Shown here in pieces: positions 43,166-58,720 of a stretch of 64,000 bases of DNA. This DNA comes from Latrodectus hesperus (lineage: Eukaryota > Arthropoda > Arachnida > Araneae > Theridiidae), in assembly GCA_037975125.1 (NCBI GenBank), contig CM075853.1, positions 56,767,091 through 56,831,090 of the forward strand, written 5' to 3'. Under the pieces are notes generated by a model, which saw nothing but the letters and a program-made list of their open reading frames with translations, did not search any database and was not told where the DNA came from. The position numbers were made by a program, and so were the translations under genes. Position 1 is the stretch's first letter. Every line of letters starts with the position of its first letter.

Positions 43166-46137
43166 ATTTAAGCGAGAATTTTAGACAGGGCTGAAACATA
43201 GACCAGAAATTACTAAACAAAGTTCTGAAAAGTTTCAATACCAACAAATTTTGTGGCTACATGGGTTTGTAAGATATTTTTCTGGGGTTGAAACACACAA
43301 CTCTCAAAGTCACTTAATAAAATCCAAATAAAATATAATATAAACTATTAAGCAAAAGGAATTTGTTTAAATTATCATATTTTTTGTGATAAAGTAAGAA
43401 AGTCTCACGAGACAACAAATTAGTTACCTGTATTTCATTAAATTTCATTCTGTGAAACGATTTGTAAAAAGAATTTCCACTATAAAATTAAGTTTCTTTA
43501 GTCTTCAATACAATAGTTCAAGAGTTAAATTTCCTCCTCCAATATAGATATTTTTTGAGATTCTAATCAATTTAAAAGGAAGATTAAAATGAAGTTTACT
43601 CTTGATTATAAAAATTGGCAATAGAATGATGAACAAAAATTAAATTTATAAGATAAAATTTCGATTAATTTATAAATCACTAGTCTTAGAATCGATAGCA
43701 GTTAAAATGAATCCGTGGCTTTGGAGACTGGATATAAAAGAAGTATTAATTGATTTGAAACTCATGCCTTGAAATATGAATTCCACGTACGTAATTGAAA
43801 TGATTTTATTTGTAAAACTCATACATATACACATATGTTTATATTTAAAAACACATTTTCTAACAATTCAATGGATTAACAATTCAATCAACTTTCCGAT
43901 GATTATACAAGCAATTAAAAATAAGTTAATTAATTTATTTATTTGAAACATTTTAATGACTAATTAACAAACTAAAATAACTTAATCAAATTTATTTTTT
44001 ACTAAAATTTGATTTAAGGTATTATTTAATCAAATTCTACGGGTGTCTTAGAAAATAAAAATAAATGTTTCGTTGAATGATATATTGATTTCGATCAATG
44101 AAAAATTACAGAAAAATTTCGTTTGTGTCTCACATGTTGATATTTCTTACACGAATTAATTCGCGTTTTCATGAAGTAACTAGAAATTTCTAACTATTTA
44201 CTTGAATAGTGTTTTCACTTCTCCAAATGATCTGATAAATAAATTAGCAGTTAATTTTAAGTAAGCTAAAAGACACTCCACCGATTATTTGAAAAATTAA
44301 TACTTTCTACCAGATTTCGTTGTACAGAATATAGAATTCTCTAAGCATATTTTTTTATTGAATATCGACCTGAAACAGTTTAACGTCCAGATAGCAAAGA
44401 AAGACTATTAAAATATAAGCTATAATTTTATTTATTTCATAAATTTCAAACACTTGAAGATACTTAATAATATCGCCAAAAATACATTTCAATTTATAAA
44501 GTTTATTGTAAACTTCAGCAATTATTTCGAAGAGTTATAAATAGAATAATTTGTAATTTCTAAAATTTTACTATAGTAAATAAATTTAAAATGATAATTA
44601 TTTTCTAAGGTATAACAAAAACAAGAAAATAGCTAATACTTTAGTTAAGTTTTCATTTCAACTTGTAAAGTAAATTTTAATAATATTCTTGTAAATTTTC
44701 ATGAATTCGCACATTAAAATGTGATGCACATTTAAAATTTAATGTGTGTACATTTAATACACATTAAAATTTTTTTAATTTGAATATAAATGAATTTTAA
44801 TATAAATTTGAATAAATGAAATCTTCGGATTGAATTTCCCTCGTATGAATTTAAATAATGGCATATTAATATAATTTAGAAATAAACATTAAAAAATTAA
44901 TTGCTCATTTTGCAATAACTAATTCATTTTCTTGATCTTTGGTTCAGTAAACAATGATGAATTCTATCAAGGATTTTATATTCAAACTAAATAAAAGAAT
45001 GCATTGTTCACCGATAAAAAAAACTTGAATATTATAGGACAAAAAAATCTGAAAAAATATAAACACTTAATGTAATTAGTGATCAATATTCAAAAACTGC
45101 TTATTTTACAACTAATAATTTGGTTTTTTATTGATTTAATATATATACTTAATGAGATAAGACACAAAAAATTAATTTGATAGTTTTAAGAATCTAAAAG
45201 TGATGGAAGAAGAAAACAAATGCTAAATCTTAAGAAAGAATAACCATTCGAATTAAATTAATTATGAAGTTTTGTAATTTCACAAGAAAGTTTTATTATT
45301 TGAAGTCTTGCAAAAATGTTTTAATATTTTAGTTTTATATTTGAATTATTATTTATTCTAAGCAATATCAGTATTTATTTTGTTTATTTGACGAAATATA
45401 CACAAAGCAACATGTTTGGTATATTTTAAATTGAATTTCATGAAGATAATTTTATTTTTTAAATAGTTTTTACTATTTTTTATTTGTATTTTTCAAAAAA
45501 AGTTTCATTTGCATTATAAGATAGAAAAAATGAAATTCAATATCAGTCAAATTTTTTGCAATCAGTCATTATCCAGAACAAATATTACTGCTTAAATATT
45601 AGCTTAGTGTTATTCCGTGACCAAAAACAACTTCTATGATATTTAACTTGACCTAAAATCCAAAGTGTTGAAAATATCAGTGTGATTTAACTAGTTCTAA
45701 GGTTCCTTACAATGAGAAAGTTTAGCTGGAAGAGAGTACAAAACCTGTGTCGTTGTTCTTCGTTAGTTGAGCATAATTCTAAACTAAAATATCTTCTCTA
45801 ATACTATTTAAATATCTGTAATAGTCCCTTTTTAAGGATATAAAAGGCTTAATTACAACAGAAGAATAATTATCATCAAATCAGAGATTTTTGTTCTGAA
45901 AATATATATGTGTAGCAATTCCCTTATCGTTATACGTTACTACTGTTACAACATGTGATAAAAATTTTAGCTAGCTACTGAGTGAGATCATAATTTTGAA
46001 AGGGCTCAAAATATCAAAATTTCTTCTCAAAGCTTCCCATTATAAAATTCTACTCCGTGTAAATGCGTCAGCATAAAAAGAGTAAAAAATGCCACAGCTA
46101 ATAGTATAATAACTTGTATAAATTTTCGAATAAAATA
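43166..46137. other. AT-rich non-coding DNA
   Basis: No gene, RNA or mobile element recognised. Confidence 0.6.
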
Positions 46138-46269
46138 TGAACTCCATTTCATGTATTTTGTTTCTTTTTATTTTTTGTTTTTGTTTTATTTTGTTTTAAC
46201 TCCATTTGATGGATTATTTTGTTTTATTTTGTTTTAACTCCATTTGATGGATTATTTTGTTTTATTTTT
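46138..46269. repeat. 38-bp tandem repeat, 2.3 perfect copies plus one diverged copy
   Basis: Identical 38-bp units at 46183-46220 and 46221-46258 are followed by an 11-base partial unit to 46269. Each unit contains AACTCCATTTGATGGATT between T-rich blocks. A diverged version, AACTCCATTTCATGTATT, at 46139-46156 suggests an older copy. Identity of the main units implies recent duplication. Confidence 0.92.
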
Positions 46270-46565
46270 CATAAACTTTTCCAGCTTTATGAAATATATT
46301 AAAATTTAAATAAATATTTAATCATTAAGGAATTTAAAACAAATAATCAATATATATTAATTTAATTAATATTTTTTTAAATTTTGTTTCATTATTGTAT
46401 AACATAAATGATAATATCTCCAGAAAAATTTAAAAATTCTTACAAAAATTATTTTTTTTCAATTTTAATAACTTTATTATTTTAAAATAAAATTCTCTAC
46501 GATGTCTCAAATGAAAAAATATCAAAAATTTAAATTCTGACCATTTTATAAAGAAATATTTTTTC
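46270..46565. other. AT-rich non-coding DNA
   Basis: Nothing recognised. Confidence 0.6.
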
Positions 46566-46569
46566 AACT

Positions 46570-46830
46570 TTAATGTCCGATGTCTCAATGTTTGTTCAAC
46601 GGAAAATGTCATCTTGGTCGTGTCTCAGTCACTCGGTTTTGCGGGAATTTGGCATCTGCCAATCATACAGTAAACTCTGTATTTCGCCAATATCCTTCGT
46701 TTACACAAGGATGACCACTGTAAGAAAATATTTTTTTATCCAATATAACGGTGGGATATAAGTACTTAAGGGAGGGAGGACGAAATGACCGTGTGCTGCA
46801 GATGTGAGATATGGGAGAAGAAAGAAGCAC
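46570..46830. other. GC-enriched island without recognised gene
   Basis: Contains TTGGCA-TC-TGCCAA at 46649-46662, like a nuclear factor I palindrome but with the wrong spacer (4 between TTGGC and GCCAA instead of 5), and ATCCTT/AAGGAT at 46692-46712 around a forkhead-like GTTTACAC. Open frames are short. Candidate regulatory element. Confidence 0.3.
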
Positions 46831-49000
46831 AGAATTTTCAAGATGGAATCTATTATCGTCATGATCTATATAAATTAATAAATAAAAATATATCGTATAG
46901 TAATATAGAAAATTTATTTTTAACTCTACTCTAACAGCTGCTATTTTTTTAAAAATAAAATTGTACATTCTGTTTTAATTTTACATTAAATTTACATGAA
47001 ATATTAAGGAATCTTATTCTTAAAATTTTTTAAAACTTAGATATAAGGCAAAAATTTAATTACTTACGTCAATTTTTAACATAAAAATATTTTTAAAATG
47101 TTACCTTATTTTCAAGTCTTTAATAATAAGTTTCATGATTGAAGAGAAAAGGTAAAATTTTAAATTTTTTCTATGATTAAAATAATTTTCTTAAATCAAA
47201 CAATAAAACATTTTATTATTATGAATGATCATACTCTAGTAGTAATCTGTTAACAAATAAATTCTTTGAATTACGTAATTAATATTAGTAAGGTAGTATA
47301 TTAATACCAGCATTTAGGATGATCTGAAAGTATATTGAACTTTAGAAATTAATTTTAGAAAAATTACAAAAATGGTTGACAATTTTTAATAAAACAGCAT
47401 TATTTTCTTTCAGAATAGACTTTTATTATTTCATATTGTTTTATAAGTAAACTCTAGATTATTCATGCTCGAACTTTAACAATAAAAAAATGTAATTTTC
47501 TCAGTAAAAAGGAATTTTATATCAGAATTTTTTTCTATTTATTTTGATTTTTTACTTCCACTGATCATTTCAAAAAAATTAACTTCGTTTAGAAAAAGTA
47601 ATCATATGCAAGAGAGAAAAGTAATAGAATTAAAAAATTATAAAAGGAAATAAAACTATCTAAAAATTGGATTTATTTGAATAAATCGTGACTAGCAAGA
47701 TGAAACATTTTAAAAATCATGAATTAATTGAATAACACTTTTTATTATAAAACACAGTATTCAAGAAGCTTGGTTTATTGATTGTAGAAAAAAAAGTCAT
47801 TATATAAAACTGCAAGGATATCTGCCAAATAATCGGAGCTTTAACCTTATTGATTTTATTTTAATTAAGATAAAGTTTCCAAATCATGAGCTAAAAATAT
47901 GTATTATACAGCTAATACTACAAATGATTCGAGAAATATGGTATCATGTTATGATCAATTATTACATCTTCTTCAGTAAAAAAGTAAAATTTTAGCTCAG
48001 TAAAGATATTGAAACAATAATACTATTCGATTGTAGTCTATTGAATCACCATTTATTTTACAAAATTTTATATAGCATGTTTCTGCATGATACTCCATAG
48101 GGTAAATCTCCTTGCATATTGGAAAAAAAATAAGCATGCGCATTTTTAATAATTTTTCTTGAAAGCAAATCATTTTAAGTACAAAAAAGTAATCATATGG
48201 TATACATGAGAGAAAGTAATAGAATTTCATAGAAGAAATTTGGTTGATTTTAGTATTTTAATGATTAGAAACTTGTAGGCAAATTTTATAAGCCTGACTT
48301 TTTTAGATTTTATATAGTTTAAAATACGAAAATTTATTTAAAGATTTGAAAAATTATTATTAAATCCATTAAGATATTTTATTGAAAAAAACTGGTTAAT
48401 TAATAATATATTATATATTACAACTATATAATCTGTTGTCTTTGAGTATTAAAAAAATAATTTAGAAAAAGGATTTTCTAAAATTTAGAAGGAAATAAAG
48501 ATTTACGAGAAGAATAACATATTAAATAGAAAAATATAATTACTAATTTTTTTCACCCAATCTGAAAATTATACCATTTTTGTAAATTTATGTTTTATCT
48601 TATCTTGTTTGGAAAATAAATTCAAACAAAAATAATTATAATAACATTTTAAATTTTGCACAAAAGCACGTATTACTCAAAATGAAAATAAACTGGCAAT
48701 AAAGTATCTCATTAAAGTGAAAATGTATATAAACTTAAAAGATTTTTTATATGGTGTTCACATAACTTTTGCATAAAAATTTAAGCTATGTAACTTATTC
48801 TGAAAGAGTCATAAAATTGTAAGTAGTTCTTAAAAAACAAGATTTGCAAGTTTTTATTGTGTGAAATGTTTAAAGTAATTTTTAGAATAAAATTAAAAAA
48901 ATATTTTCTTATGAGAAAGTATAAAAAATATATAATAAATAAAACAATAAATTACTTGTTTTTTCAAACAAAACAATTTAGTGTTTCATTCTTGAGGACA
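46831..49000. other. AT-rich non-coding DNA
   Basis: Nothing recognised. Confidence 0.6.
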
Positions 49001-49985
49001 CCTTTCCATCAAAAGATGGAAACTTATATTTAAAAAAAACCATTCAGTCCTCTTAAGATTTCCGCATTCAGAACCTTCAGCAAGTCAACACAAAAGGATC
49101 TTCAAAGTTTCTTCCAAACTAGACACTTACTTTTATAATCCTTATGTTTTTTATCAGCGTTTATCTCACGCTTTCGTTAACACTTAGGAAAGAAACGGCT
49201 CTATTAAAGATCAACCTCATCTGCTCCACAAAAAAGTTTTTATATACAAAAAATTCAATGCACCATGTTTTTTGAGAAGATAGGGATTGAACCACTCAAT
49301 ACAGTCCTCCTATTTTTATTTATGTCTTACAAGTTGAAGAACTGCATCACACATTTGGTATCTCTTTGTGAGATCAGGAGGAAGATCTTGTAATAACGAG
49401 AAAAGAAGGGGACAAAAAAGCAGAGAGAAAATGCTTATGGCGTTATGAGTGGCCTTATAACTATAGCAAAGGGGATGTGCAACAAGGCTGAATCTATCAG
49501 TAAGACTTGCTCTTCACAAAACGGGTAGAGTTGGAAAGACAACGCACAAATCTCAACACAAAAATGTAGCGATGAGATCATGGAAGAGACAGAGAGTCCA
49601 TGCTTTTGTAGTGATTGTAAAGGGAATCGTGCAAGGATTTGAGAAGGATATACCATCTTAAATGTTCTTCTACTCGAGATTCTTAGTCAGGAGGATACGT
49701 CTAACATAGACATTCGTCACTGTTGAGAGAAAGATTGAGGGTCATCAGGAATTAGAGTAATATTACTACAGTGTTGAAAAAGTACCTTCCTTTAAGAGAG
49801 GTTCCATATGAGATACTCGTAACTTTCTCAGAATTCTCTTTCACGCCTTTAAATCCCCGAATTTTTTTAAAAGAAGGAGTTTTTGTATTAGCTTTTGTTA
49901 ATGAATTCTCTGCTTATAATCTACTGTTGTATACAAGAGAAGGAAATAACTTCTTTTCTACGTGATCTTTTGTGAAGTATAATAT
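49001..49985. other. Moderately less AT-rich DNA, origin unclear
   Basis: Composition is intermediate between background and the islands over nearly 1 kb, without the CpG enrichment of the islands. Frames of 64-73 codons on both strands show no domain. It could be an old, unrecognisable transposon. Confidence 0.3.
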
Positions 49986-51030
49986 GCAATATGAATGTAA
50001 AAAAGCCATAGAAAACAGAGGTTAACTTTTTTTCCAAAAAATGAGGAGCAAGCGTAGTAAAACATTTTGTGCATTCATATGATTATGTAAATTATTCACA
50101 AAATTTTTTCAATTTAATCTTTGAGAATAAATATTTCTAAAAATCAGCGTTTCCCTCAAAAAGTATTTGAATTTTCAATTTAAATTCTTTGTTGATAAAT
50201 ACTTTGTGAAAATACAAACTTTTAAAGCGAGTATTATAGTTAAAATTTAAAATTATAAACACGAAGACAATTTTTATAATAAAATTAAAATTATGAATAA
50301 CCATTTATTCTTTTAATATTTCTTACAGTTTAATTTGGATATATATTTTAAATTAAGCTACAAATATTAATTTACAGATAGAAATATAATTAAATTAAGC
50401 TAAGAATATTAAAAGAAGTATTCAAACATCAAAAATCATCTTTAAATATATTTCAAAACATTCATCTAGTAGAATGTACATTATGTACAGAATATAAAAT
50501 CATTTCATGTTCAAACTTAAAATTTTATTTACGATTTTATTTCACACAAAATGCATTTAGGAAATATTTAAAGTATATGAGTAAATATAAAGCTTATATC
50601 AAAAGCATTTTAAAAACAATAAATTTAATTTATTCTTTAATTAATTTGGATTAATATTGCATGTAGTGAAAAAAATAATGGTAAACATATTGTCTTTGAC
50701 ATAATTTGGGCTGTGATAAATGTAAGTTATATTTTTACCAGAAATCACAATTCAAACTATATTTTTCTTTATTGCACAGATATTTAAAAATAACTAACAA
50801 CGAGACAGGCACACTTGTTGAAAATGACTATGTAATTATATTTTCTATGAATATTAAAGTGTATTTTTAAAACTTCTAAAATATATACATATCATATTTT
50901 TAATATTAATGGTAAAATATTTAGATAATTACTTCAAAATCTAACTTCAAGATTTCTTTTATTACAATATTCTAGTAACTTTTGGGATCTCTCACCACAT
51001 AAAGACCAATATAATTATCCGTTTTCAGGA
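49986..51030. other. AT-rich non-coding DNA
   Basis: Nothing recognised. Confidence 0.6.
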
Positions 51031-51555
51031 AAAGAAGCTTGATCTACGGGACAAACCCCACCAAAAAGCCCGATCTTTCTCACTTCCGTCGTATCCTGCC
51101 AGTGGCAGTTGACGTTCCACAAAGGGACGTCAGAGCTTTCCTTCAATTCTCCTGCCATGGACACACATGGAGCCATCAAATAGGGGGAAGGGGAAAGAGA
51201 AAGATTTGTTCGTGCCAGATCGCATTGCACACACTCTTTCTGTGTGTATCCTTCGATCTCTGCTGTTGAGTGATACCTCGGCGAGAAAGAAAGAGACCCC
51301 ATTTCACTCCGTTCCTGTCACCAGGAAGTAAAAGGTCGCATGCGGATGATGGAATAATTAACTGCCGAGAGGGCTCTATTTGATGCGAGGTCGAAGAATG
51401 GAAAAAAGGGTTAAAAAGCATGGACTGATTGCGTTTCTTTCACAGTATTTGCGGCTTCGAGTGTGAAAGTGATGTTTGCTCAAGCGCAGAAGTGTGGCTA
51501 GTCAATTTCAGCATCTGAGTATCGGGTTGCATGCATTGATGGATCTGCTATCTCG
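51030..51555. other. GC/CpG-enriched island with CRE half-sites
   Basis: Contains CTGCCAGTGGCAG at 51096-51108 (6-bp arms, 1-base spacer) and TGACGT (51110-51115) facing ACGTCA (51127-51132), two CREB/ATF half-sites in inverted orientation. A 95-codon minus-strand frame (51015-51302) has no recognised domain. Candidate regulatory element. Confidence 0.33.
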
Positions 51556-51769
51556 AAAGATGTACATTTTGATAAAAATCCTTTACACTTATGTTTAATT
51601 TGTGTATTAATTATAATAAGTAATTTAAAAATATGTGAGAATGGGTATTTTAAGCCAAATATTTTTATAACTCGGATAAAATTCTAAAATTAAGAATTCC
51701 AGCTACGAAATTTCCATGTTCAAATCATTTCTATTTTCTTTATCTTTCAACCCAAAACAATGGTCTTAC

Positions 51770-52760
<991 letters not shown>

Positions 52761-52768
52761 TTTGTTAA

Positions 52769-52801
52769 GGTGAGTGCTCGGGAATTTCCCAGATTCTCAC
52801 C
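52769..52801. promoter_or_regulatory. kappaB-like site framed by an inverted repeat
   Basis: GGGAATTTCCC at 52780-52790 matches the Rel/NF-kappaB (Dorsal/Relish class) consensus across its full length. GGTGAG (52769-52774) and CTCACC (52796-52801) form an inverted repeat around it. It lies at the left margin of a GC-enriched island. Binding is inferred from sequence only. Confidence 0.4.
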
Positions 52802-52999
52802 CGTGTGACACATGAATACTGCTACTATCTACGTAAAATTTTTTTAAAAAAGAAAATTCCTATGTGCAATAAAAAAAGCTCTGAAATTTTAGGTTAACCA
52901 ATGCATCAAAATATAAAGTTCGATAGAAATTTAAAAAAAAAAAATCTAAAATATATCCAATTTTCCAAAGAATAAAACTGAATGACCTAAAACCTTCTT

Positions 53000-53565
53000 G
53001 CAGGTACATCGATAAGTTACATATATGTGCTTAAAAGGGAACAAAACCTCCCTTTTCCCCCAGAAAATAAGAAAGCAGATACATATTCTTTATATTCTAC
53101 TCACGCAACTCCTTCACCGAGCGATCAATGGACTGGATCACCGTATCCACGCGTTGAGCACACGAAAGAGTAAGTATTACACGATCTTCATCCATTTATA
53201 CATCGGGTTATTTTTTTACCCAGGTACCAAAGACGTCCTTTACCAAATGCTTTATGGGAACGGTGGATGGGCTGGCATCCATCTCTAGCTCTCCTTTTTA
53301 CCTCTTGAGCCCGCAGAAAGAGTGCTCTCGTAGCTGATTCAAAAGTGGTAGTCTGAGAGTTACTTCAGCGCAATTGGAGGGCAACTGAGAGCCCATTGCG
53401 CCCGGACTTGATGCTACTCTAAGGTCGCCCGAGCCTACTTCAAACTGCCGGCCCGGAAAAGGTGTCTCTGGGATAATGGCAGGTATTAGATACACGCTGC
53501 GCCTCATTCCGTACCGCATTTGGTCTAATGAAACAAAACAGTTCTTTCCCGAAACATGCTGAAGA
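53000..53565. other. GC/CpG-enriched island, possibly containing an exon
   Basis: A strongly GC-enriched block with many CpGs in its right half (53300-53520). It holds the exon-like segment at 53064-53169 and TTTATGG at 53250-53256. Overlapping frames on both strands (87 codons plus, 73 codons minus) have no recognised domain. Confidence 0.35.
53064..53169 (+). other. Candidate internal exon, 106 bp
   Basis: The segment is preceded by a strong acceptor (pyrimidine tract CCTCCCTTTTCCCCCAG ending at 53063) and followed by a near-consensus donor, AGA|GTAAGTAT, at 53170. Two frames are open. The frame starting at the third base reads with a Ser/Thr/Pro-rich composition including THATPSPSDQWTGSPYP, typical of disordered regions of regulatory proteins, but I cannot name a family. 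A second acceptor-like CAG at 53221-53223 would make the next intron only 54 bp, which is suspiciously short. No neighbouring exon was identified, so this may be coincidence within a conserved non-coding element. Confidence 0.3.
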
Positions 53566-54785
53566 GGGTGTTTGTGCGAGTAAATGTTCCCTTAGGCTTT
53601 AATTGTCATTGATACCATAGAAAGGCTAGATAAGTGATCAAGAAGTGGACTTAGTACAGCTGTTGCGTGAATAAGGGTGATATAAGATGAAAACGCCTAT
53701 TTATTTGCCTGTTTTTTAATGTTTTTATGCAAGCAAATGCTTATTATTATTTGTAGTTTTATGAAATTAAGACAAATTTGCAGCAATTGATTGTGTATTC
53801 ACTAACAATTTATTGCATTTTGAAACTAATTATCATTCGTGTATTTCATGAAATGTTTATTTATGAAATAATAAAGTTTAATGAAGCTCGGTAAGTAGAA
53901 ATAAACTAAGTAAAACCAAAATACACCTTCGACAATTTAAATTTTAAACACCAATTATGTGTCTAAATTTTTCTTGCACTAGCAACTACCTACTTCATCA
54001 ATTTCTTTATTTTTTCAAGCAACATTACCCATTATGTTATTGTGAATTTTACAATACAATAATGACTATACGTCCTTCAGAATAACGTAATAATGAATTA
54101 TAATAACAAATAGATATATTGCTCTAAATTTTAAAATTGAAATAAAATTTTCCTATTTCTTGGAATTTAGTGATCTTCAAAATAATAATAAAAAAGATAG
54201 ATAAACGTGTTTATATATTTATCTCTCAAAAGCAATTTATTTTCGTGGCACATATATTCCAATATACTTAAATGATCTATGAACTAATTAAATTATGCAA
54301 TAAAAGTAAAATAGACTAAGATTTTAGATAAAAAATGTTTGTCTAATTTATATTTCTTTTAATAATTATTTAAGGTTATTATCTTAAAAATTATTATCCT
54401 AAAATGTAATTTACATGATTTTAAAATATCATAAAAAGAATCATTACGATAAATAAATAAATGTTTAAAAGTGCACATTTTGATATATGAAATTTAAAAA
54501 TTATATTGCTTATTAAAAAATATACTTCATAAACTCCCAATCTGACAGTTTCTCCAATAAGCTCACTTTTGACGAGTTTATAGAGATTCTATAGTTGCCA
54601 TACTGAGGTATATACAAAATATTTTAAATTTAAAATTTCATTTTTTCGTTTATCAAAAAAATTAAGTGGCGTTGTAGCACTTTTTGATTTTAAAGGATAT
54701 ATATATATATACATATTAGAAACAACTCCTTTTTCTAATCTTGACGTTTTGAGTTCGAATGTTTGGACCATAGCAAAATAAATAA
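53566..54785. other. AT-rich non-coding DNA
   Basis: No gene recognised. A short TA run lies at about 54699-54711. Confidence 0.55.
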
Positions 54786-54787
54786 TT

Positions 54788-54945
54788 TCCACTTTTTCAT
54801 ACGAGGGCTAATTCAAGCAAAATCTGCTACTTTATGTAGATTCTAAACAACCACACCCATCCACGCTCACTTAAAAGTAACCATGTTGGGATGAGAATCA
54901 AATCCAGGAATCACTGAAGATCAAATCACTAATAATGCGGGGAAC
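54788..54945 (-). mobile_element. Decayed tRNA-derived SINE, second family, copy 2
   Basis: On the minus strand, an A-box-like TTAGTGATTTGATC (about 54918-54931) and a B-box-like GGATTTGATTCTC (about 54893-54905) are followed by TTAGAATCTA (54837-54846) and the 3' core TTGAATTAGCCCTCGTATG (ending near 54798). The 3' core differs at only a few positions from the copies near 19.1 and 55.4 kb. Borders are approximate. Confidence 0.55.
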
Positions 54946-55258
54946 CAAATTAAGGAATGCTGTTTTTTCTTGATAATTCAATGATGTATAATTAGGACCA
55001 TTTTCAAAATCATTGCCAGTAGCTTGATAAATATAAATATCTTGTTCATCACAACCAACCTTTTATGCTCTTGTTCTTGACTATAATTTCAGCACCTTGA
55101 ACAAAACTTTTGTTAATAATATTCAATTTTTACGCTTTTTAGCATAACTTTTTTCATTATGATTATTTTGATCACACAAACAAGAACAAATTGTTATAAG
55201 TGAATGCATGTGTAACTTTACTACAAGGCAGCAAGAAATAGTATAGCAAAAACAAAAT
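54946..55258. other. AT-rich non-coding DNA
   Basis: Spacer between two oppositely oriented SINE-like copies; no gene recognised. Confidence 0.5.
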
Positions 55259-55400
55259 TTGCTCAATAGGAAAATGAATGGGTATCTCTTTAAGCTATAA
55301 TTCAAAGGTTCAATTCTCGCACTAAGCGAAATTGTTTGTATGCTGCTTTAAGCAGTTGGTAACTTTTGAATCAGCCCTCATATGCAAAAAAGTAAAGGCT
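55259..55400 (+). mobile_element. Decayed tRNA-derived SINE, second family, copy 3
   Basis: The best-preserved promoter of the three: A-box-like TTGCTCAATAGG at 55259-55270 and B-box-like GGTTCAATTCT at 55307-55317, 48 bases apart as in a tRNA gene. The 3' core TTGAATCAGCCCTCATATG begins at 55366 and continues with an A-run. A small palindrome CTGCTTTAAGCAG lies at 55342-55354. No target-site duplication found. Confidence 0.6.
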
Positions 55401-57670
<2,270 letters not shown>

Positions 57671-58080
57671 ATATTCTAAAATTTTCATAAAGCTATTATT
57701 ATAATTTTTGTTACATATTCTTTATGTTGAATTTCTACCGAAATCATACCTTATTTTTTACTGTAAGTTTATAAAGATGAAAAGTCAGAATTTTAATTCA
57801 CACTTCAAATTATTGCATGGAATTTTTTTTTTCTAAAAAGAGCAAAACATACGATTTAAAATATTACATTTGGTGATAATGATATAAGAATCCTTATCAA
57901 CTAATTGTATTTTACTTGAAAATTATATTATAAATAACATAAGCTAGAAAAGTAAAATCATTTATAAGGCAGTATTATTGATAAACAAGCCTTTATATGC
58001 CTGTCTAGAAAAGGTATATTTTATAAGGATATCCTAACAGAAAAACTGTCACTGTTCTTTATAAACTCCCATCATACCTC
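57671..58080. other. AT-rich non-coding DNA
   Basis: Nothing recognised. Confidence 0.6.
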
Positions 58081-58084
58081 TTTC

Positions 58085-58720
58085 TGAAGCGTTTTTATTA
58101 ATTCGCAAAGTTGGGTTAACATGGTAACGTATTCTCTAAATTCGGGTTTGCCGCTGGCATAGTATTTGATAGCCTGAAGTTACGGCTTTTCTATCAAATC
58201 TGGCACGTTTTCGCATCGGTAATCCGATAAAAGAAATCGACTCAATCAAATTACACACCCCAACACGATCGAGGATTTTTTTTAAAAAAAAGAGTGCAAA
58301 GGGGAAAAAAAAGTATTCAGTAAAATCGTAACCATGTGAGGGAGGACTACTTTTTAAACAGACAAAGATTTAACTAAATAAAGAGTATATAAAAAAAGGA
58401 AAACTTCCCGCAAAGAACCATTATCCCGAGTCCATTTGCAAACCATTAAAAAACTTGCTTTTTCATTGTAGCCCATATAGGATTTACTAAAAAGATTGGG
58501 AGAGGTTGGTAAAATGCCTCCGAGGCATTTATCGTCGTCGGGACCCTTTTTCCTATATGCACCAAACGTTGTGGTATTTGTTCCCAATGGGATCGTTGAT
58601 GCATAGTCGCTCGCGACACTAAATGTACTAGTATTTTGGTTTTACTTCTTCCCGACATACACTGAACCCCTCTTTTTTAGTTTCTCAACTCATTTTTTAA
58701 CAATTCTACATCAATTGTGG
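58085..58720. promoter_or_regulatory. GC/CpG-enriched island dense in palindromes
   Basis: Holds four separate inverted repeats: ATTTGATAG/CTATCAAAT (58164-58172, 58191-58199, with an inner AGCC/GGCT), ATCGG-TAAT-CCGAT (58215-58228, containing an Otx/Bicoid-type TAATCC), AAATGCCTC-C-GAGGCATTT (58512-58530) and GTCGC-TC-GCGAC (58606-58617). Minus-strand frames of 70-77 codons have no domain. The density of symmetric sites suggests a bound regulatory element or structured RNA. Confidence 0.38.
58512..58530. repeat. 19-bp palindrome
   Basis: AAATGCCTC and GAGGCATTT are exact reverse complements around a single central C. The GC-rich core TGCCTCCGAGGCA loosely recalls AP-2-type dyads (GCC-N-GGC) but is longer. 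Chance occurrence of 9-bp arms with GC content in AT-rich DNA is low. Confidence 0.85.

Noticed and set aside
44831..44855. Fourth copy of the second SINE's 3' core (TTGAATTTCCCTCGTATG)
   Set aside because: No B box or other homology upstream; probably a chance match.
51015..51302. 95-codon minus-strand frame as a gene
   Set aside because: Overlaps two other open frames on both strands in a GC island; no domain.
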